A program made the position numbers and the translations under genes. From MnTg04 sp964568075 (GTDB taxonomy: Bacteria > Pseudomonadota > Gammaproteobacteria > Steroidobacterales > MnTg04), in assembly GCA_964568075.1 (NCBI GenBank), contig CAZMOM010000011.1, positions 23,752-87,751 of the forward strand: a stretch of DNA of 64,000 nt. Reading direction: 5' to 3'. Below, piece by piece: positions 60,747-64,000 of the stretch. The notes beneath the pieces were generated by a model. It was not told the DNA's origin, ran no database searches, and saw only the letters and a program-made list of their open reading frames with translations. Positions within the stretch are counted from its first letter, which is position 1, and every line of letters starts with the position of its first letter.

Positions 60747-63700
60747 TCACACGAATTTCGCGGGCACCTGCGCGGAACTAAGCACATCTGCCGGTACGGG
60801 CTCCCGGTCTTCCCCGAGGCGCAGGAGGCTGGGCAATAAAACCAGCGTAAACGTCGCGCTCACGATCATGCCGCCAACGATGACCGCGGCCAGTCCGCGG
60901 TATACGTCCGCGCCCACGCCAGGAATCACGACCAGCGGCAACATACCGAAAATACTGGTCAGCGTGCTCATATAGACGGGCCGTGCACGAACACGAATGG
61001 CCTCAGCGACGGCGGACCGACGGTCGCAGCCCTTGTTCTTTTCCGCATGTCGCGTTTGGCTAACCAGGAGAATCGCATTGTTCACCACCAGTCCCAGCAA
61101 AATAATGAAACCGATCATGGTCAACAAATCCATTGACTGGTAGGTCACGACGTTCAGCAGGCGCAAACCCATCACTCCACCGGCGATGGCCAGCGGCATA
61201 ACCATCAGTACCAGGAAACCGTCCCGCAGCGAGCGGAAAATCGCGGCCATGATCATAAACAGAATCAGGATCGCGAGAAGGAAATTGTTCCTCATCTCTT
61301 TTAACGCGCCCTCCAGCCGGTCCGCGCTACCGCGGTAACTTACGCTGGCGTCGCCGGGTAATGCCGCATAAATTTTTGGACCGACCTCCGAACGCAGAAT
61401 GGCCAGGGCCTCTTCGACGGTCATATCCTCCGGTGGGATCACCTGAAGGCTGACGGTCCGTTGTCCGTCCACACGTTGCAACTGGCTCGGTCCCACCGTC
61501 CGCGTGATCGTCGCCAGGCTGCCGATGGTCTGCACCCCCGACCTTGGCGTGCTAATCGGCATGGCGGCCATCGCTTCCGGCGATGCCCATTCGCCAGACT
61601 TGAGAATCATGTCCATGCGATCGTTACCGTCGAAATACTCGCCAATAAACAAACCACCCGTCATCGCCCTGACAGCGTTTGCTACGCTGCGCTGGTCGAG
61701 TCCGGACTGCGCGATCTGATGCTCGTTCGGGTCCAGCTGCAGTTCCGGTTCCGAAATAGACAGGCCTGGCACAGGCCGTGCGACTGAACCCGGCAGAGCT
61801 TCACTGATCGCCGCTATACCGACTCTGGCACCGCCCAGAAGGCCATCGATATCCGGTCCCTGCAGATCCACATTGATCGTTCGGCCACCGTTAAACCCGA
61901 AACTGAGCAACGATGCGCGACTGGGGTATGCCTGAGTATCCGGCAGCCCTGTCAGCAATTCGTCTCTCAACAAGGCTAGAAAATCGTCGACTTCATCCGG
62001 TTCCTGCGGGTAAAGGTAAAGGACGCTGAAGGAGCCAAACATCGCCAGGTTATAACCCTTGATGTAAGGCTTTTTCTCATGGTCCATATGGGGCTTGAGG
62101 CGGCGAACCACCTCCGCAGCCAATTCGTTCTCGAGTACTTCGGCCGTGCTCCCCGCCGGCAGGCTGAAAAACGTCTGCACGGCATCAGCCTTGGCCGATG
62201 GCAAAAAATCCGCTTTGGGCATCAACAAAACACTGGTCGCGATCGCCGATACCAGTAAGCCACCGATCCAGACTTTGCGACGGGCGCTCGTATCGGTCAG
62301 TTTCATCATCAGGCCGGTGATCCGATCCCACCAGTGCGACATCGGATCCTTTTCTTCCATCGTGTTGAGCCAGCGGGAACTGGCCGCCGGCAGGACGGTC
62401 ATCGCCACTGCCCAGGATGCGAGTACGGCGACCGACAATGTCAACGCAAGATCGGCAAACAACTGGCCTTCCATACCCTGCATAAAAAGCACCGGCAGAA
62501 AAATGGCGACGCTGGTAAGCGTCGACGCGAAAAGAGCACCGGACACCTGGGAGGCGCCATGGCGCACCGCGTAATCGCCTTTTTCCCCAGCCTGTCGGTA
62601 GCGCACGATGTTTTCCTGGACGATAATCGCCGCATCGACCACCAACCCGACCGCAAAAGCCAGGCCGGCAAGCGAAATCACGTTCAGGCTGAGACCAAAA
62701 ATATCCAGCGCGATAAAAGCGACGGTCAGCGAAACTGGTATCGCCAGCGCGATCAGCAACGTTGCTCGTACGCTCCTCAGGAAAAACCACAGCACACCGA
62801 GCGCCAGGAGAACACCGAGGCCCAGGTTGGTTTGAACCAGTGCGATCGCGCGCCGGATATAAACCGAGGAATCAAAGCTCAGATCCATCGTCAGGCCGGC
62901 CTCGAGAAGCGGGCCGGCGTTGAGCTCTTCGATGGCCAGGTTTATCTGGTCAAGAATTTCGACGGTGTTTGAATCGCTCGCACGCTGCACCTGGATGTAA
63001 TAGGCGGGGAATCCGTTCCGCAGCATGAATCCCGGCAACGGCGCCAGGCCGACCTCGACTTCGGCAACCTCGCGCAGATAAATCGGGCGGTTGCCTCTCC
63101 AGCCGATGATCAACTGGTCAAGTTCATCGATCTGCTGCTGACCAACCACGCGCACCGTGTACTGGCGGCGCCCGACATCGGCAAAACCACCCGAAACGTT
63201 GACCGCCTGCCCCACGGCTGTGGCGATATCATCGACGCGGATGCCGAGCGCCGCCGCTTTATACGGGTCGAACTTGATATACACCTGGTGCGACCGCTGG
63301 CTGCTAAGCTGCGCCTGCGACACACCCGGAATTCGGGTGAGCCTCGGCTGCACCTCTTCCTCTATCAGTTTCTGATAGCTCGACATTTCCTTGTTCGGGT
63401 TACTCGGCAAAGCGCGGATCAGTAGTGACGCCGCCATAGGTGAATTAAAACCGGCGCCGCCCGCGACAAATGGTTCGCCGGCATCGATCGGCAATGGCGG
63501 AGTCTGGTTGACCGCGTTGATAACGCGGATCAACGCATCCTGCATATCGGTGTCGATATCAAACGTGAGCGTAATGGAGCCGCGGCCGCGACTGACGTTA
63601 CTGGTGATCTCGGTCACGCCCGGGATAAACCTGAGGATGCTCTCCTGTGGCTCGATGATATTGGCCTCGACTTCGGCAGGCGCGGCCTCTCGCCAGTTAT

Positions 63701-63845
63701 TAAAAACCGAAATCTGAGGCTGCGAAATATTCGGCAAAAGCTGGATTGGCAGCTGGTAAATCGCCAATCCACCAAACAGCGCGATCAGGGCGACGACGAC
63801 AGCGACCGCTGCCGGTTGCTTCAGGCATTTTTCAGTAAGAGTCAT
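60747..63845 (-). CDS. RND-family efflux permease
   Basis: A 1032-residue inner-membrane antiporter of the HAE/AcrB type with 12 helices and two large periplasmic loops. The start (MTLTEKCLKQPAAVAVVVALIALFGGLAIYQLPIQLLPNI) and the helix 10-11 region (FLVLMVMPLAIAGGVMGLRLL, GFIILLGLVVNNAILLV) are typical. In helix 4 the proton-relay motif reads GLVVDAAIIVQEN: Asp 404 is present, but the neighbouring Asp of AcrB-type pumps is Ala 405. It pairs with the adaptor gene downstream; the substrate cannot be inferred. Confidence 0.92.
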   Translation of the reverse strand: MTLTEKCLKQPAAVAVVVALIALFGGLAIYQLPIQLLPNISQPQISVFNNWREAAPAEVEANIIEPQESILRFIPGVTEITSNVSRGRGSITLTFDIDTDMQDALIRVINAVNQTPPLPIDAGEPFVAGGAGFNSPMAASLLIRALPSNPNKEMSSYQKLIEEEVQPRLTRIPGVSQAQLSSQRSHQVYIKFDPYKAAALGIRVDDIATAVGQAVNVSGGFADVGRRQYTVRVVGQQQIDELDQLIIGWRGNRPIYLREVAEVEVGLAPLPGFMLRNGFPAYYIQVQRASDSNTVEILDQINLAIEELNAGPLLEAGLTMDLSFDSSVYIRRAIALVQTNLGLGVLLALGVLWFFLRSVRATLLIALAIPVSLTVAFIALDIFGLSLNVISLAGLAFAVGLVVDAAIIVQENIVRYRQAGEKGDYAVRHGASQVSGALFASTLTSVAIFLPVLFMQGMEGQLFADLALTLSVAVLASWAVAMTVLPAASSRWLNTMEEKDPMSHWWDRITGLMMKLTDTSARRKVWIGGLLVSAIATSVLLMPKADFLPSAKADAVQTFFSLPAGSTAEVLENELAAEVVRRLKPHMDHEKKPYIKGYNLAMFGSFSVLYLYPQEPDEVDDFLALLRDELLTGLPDTQAYPSRASLLSFGFNGGRTINVDLQGPDIDGLLGGARVGIAAISEALPGSVARPVPGLSISEPELQLDPNEHQIAQSGLDQRSVANAVRAMTGGLFIGEYFDGNDRMDMILKSGEWASPEAMAAMPISTPRSGVQTIGSLATITRTVGPSQLQRVDGQRTVSLQVIPPEDMTVEEALAILRSEVGPKIYAALPGDASVSYRGSADRLEGALKEMRNNFLLAILILFMIMAAIFRSLRDGFLVLMVMPLAIAGGVMGLRLLNVVTYQSMDLLTMIGFIILLGLVVNNAILLVSQTRHAEKNKGCDRRSAVAEAIRVRARPVYMSTLTSIFGMLPLVVIPGVGADVYRGLAAVIVGGMIVSATFTLVLLPSLLRLGEDREPVPADVLSSAQVPAKFV

Positions 63846-64000
63846 GTCTGTCCGTTTTCTTTATTGATGTCCGGGTCTGCCGGTTCGTTGCAGGCTGTTT
63901 GAGTCTGAGTGTTAATTTACGCGAGACAGGCAGGCATTTCGGGTGGGCTGACCCGACGATAAAACAGTCTGTCGCAAAGCCTGCTCCGGCGCTCGGAACT
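63846..64000. other. upstream region of the RND operon
   Basis: About 155 bp to the window edge. It probably contains the operon promoter and perhaps a regulator's operator; nothing specific can be assigned. Confidence 0.3.

Noticed and set aside
1..64000. CRISPR arrays, prophage, integrases, toxin-antitoxin or classical defence systems
   Set aside because: I looked for regular spaced repeats, phage structural genes, integrase or nuclease motifs and saw none.

Overview
The window reads as chromosomal DNA of a free-living, respiring Gram-negative bacterium, most likely a marine or sediment gammaproteobacterium. The grounds are outer-membrane genes (a TonB-dependent receptor, an OmpA-like protein, two predicted small barrels, an RND pump), Tat and lipoprotein signals, SlyX, ArfB, YbdG-type MscS, many c-type cytochromes, a copper nitrite reductase and moderately high GC. 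There is no rRNA, tRNA or housekeeping marker, so this placement is inference. The dispersed hairpins and the mix of genes remind me of Woeseiaceae-like genomes, but I cannot test that.

Layout. 0-2 kb: a small basic protein faces an 18-codon LysR stub, followed by a probable cyclic-di-GMP-I riboswitch ahead of an exported GlcG/HbpS-like protein. 2-9 kb: Mut7-C, Mth938-like, alpha/beta hydrolase, exported PCMT-like methyltransferase, a membrane spermidine-synthase-like protein, and a GFA protein. 9-18 kb: a Tat-type methyltransferase diverges from a membrane FAD oxidoreductase. Then come a nonaheme cytochrome c/cytochrome b fusion resembling Geobacter CbcL, a tetraheme lipoprotein and a YbdG-like channel. 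18-25 kb: a secreted protein built from 11-residue DWLL repeats lies between two direct copies of a roughly 220-bp mobile-looking repeat; then membrane proteins, TrhA and a fatty-acid desaturase. 25-35 kb: NirK without its usual axial Met, a TolB/TPR protein, a periplasmic phosphatase fused to a kinase-like domain, a CPBP protease, an ICMT-like protein, a second GFA protein, a Vgb-like propeller and a small barrel. 35-42.5 kb: two decayed genes (tryptophanase-like and Bax-inhibitor-like), a 160-bp IS5-type MITE, a Tat flavoprotein, an ArsR/AHSA1 operon and an M24 peptidase. 42.5-49 kb: TonB receptor, aminotransferase/BKACE operon, Hsp20, and a self-regulated membrane protein/HTH pair. 49-64 kb: an amidohydrolase-methyltransferase fusion, SlyX, GFA, DMT, ArfB, a three-gene cytochrome operon, OsmC, alkaline phosphatase with threonine aldolase, OmpA-like, and an RND efflux pair.

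No single large system fills the window; the genes form short operons separated by repeats. The recurrent theme is envelope-located redox and electron transfer (CbcL-like protein, tetraheme lipoprotein, NirK, three-gene cytochrome operon, Tat flavoprotein). The most novel-looking items are the DWLL hendecad protein and its flanking repeats, the phosphatase-kinase fusion, the amidohydrolase-methyltransferase fusion and the NirK variant. Three dispersed repeat families (REP-like hairpins, a 220-bp TIR element, an IS5-type MITE) and three gene remnants show active genome turnover.
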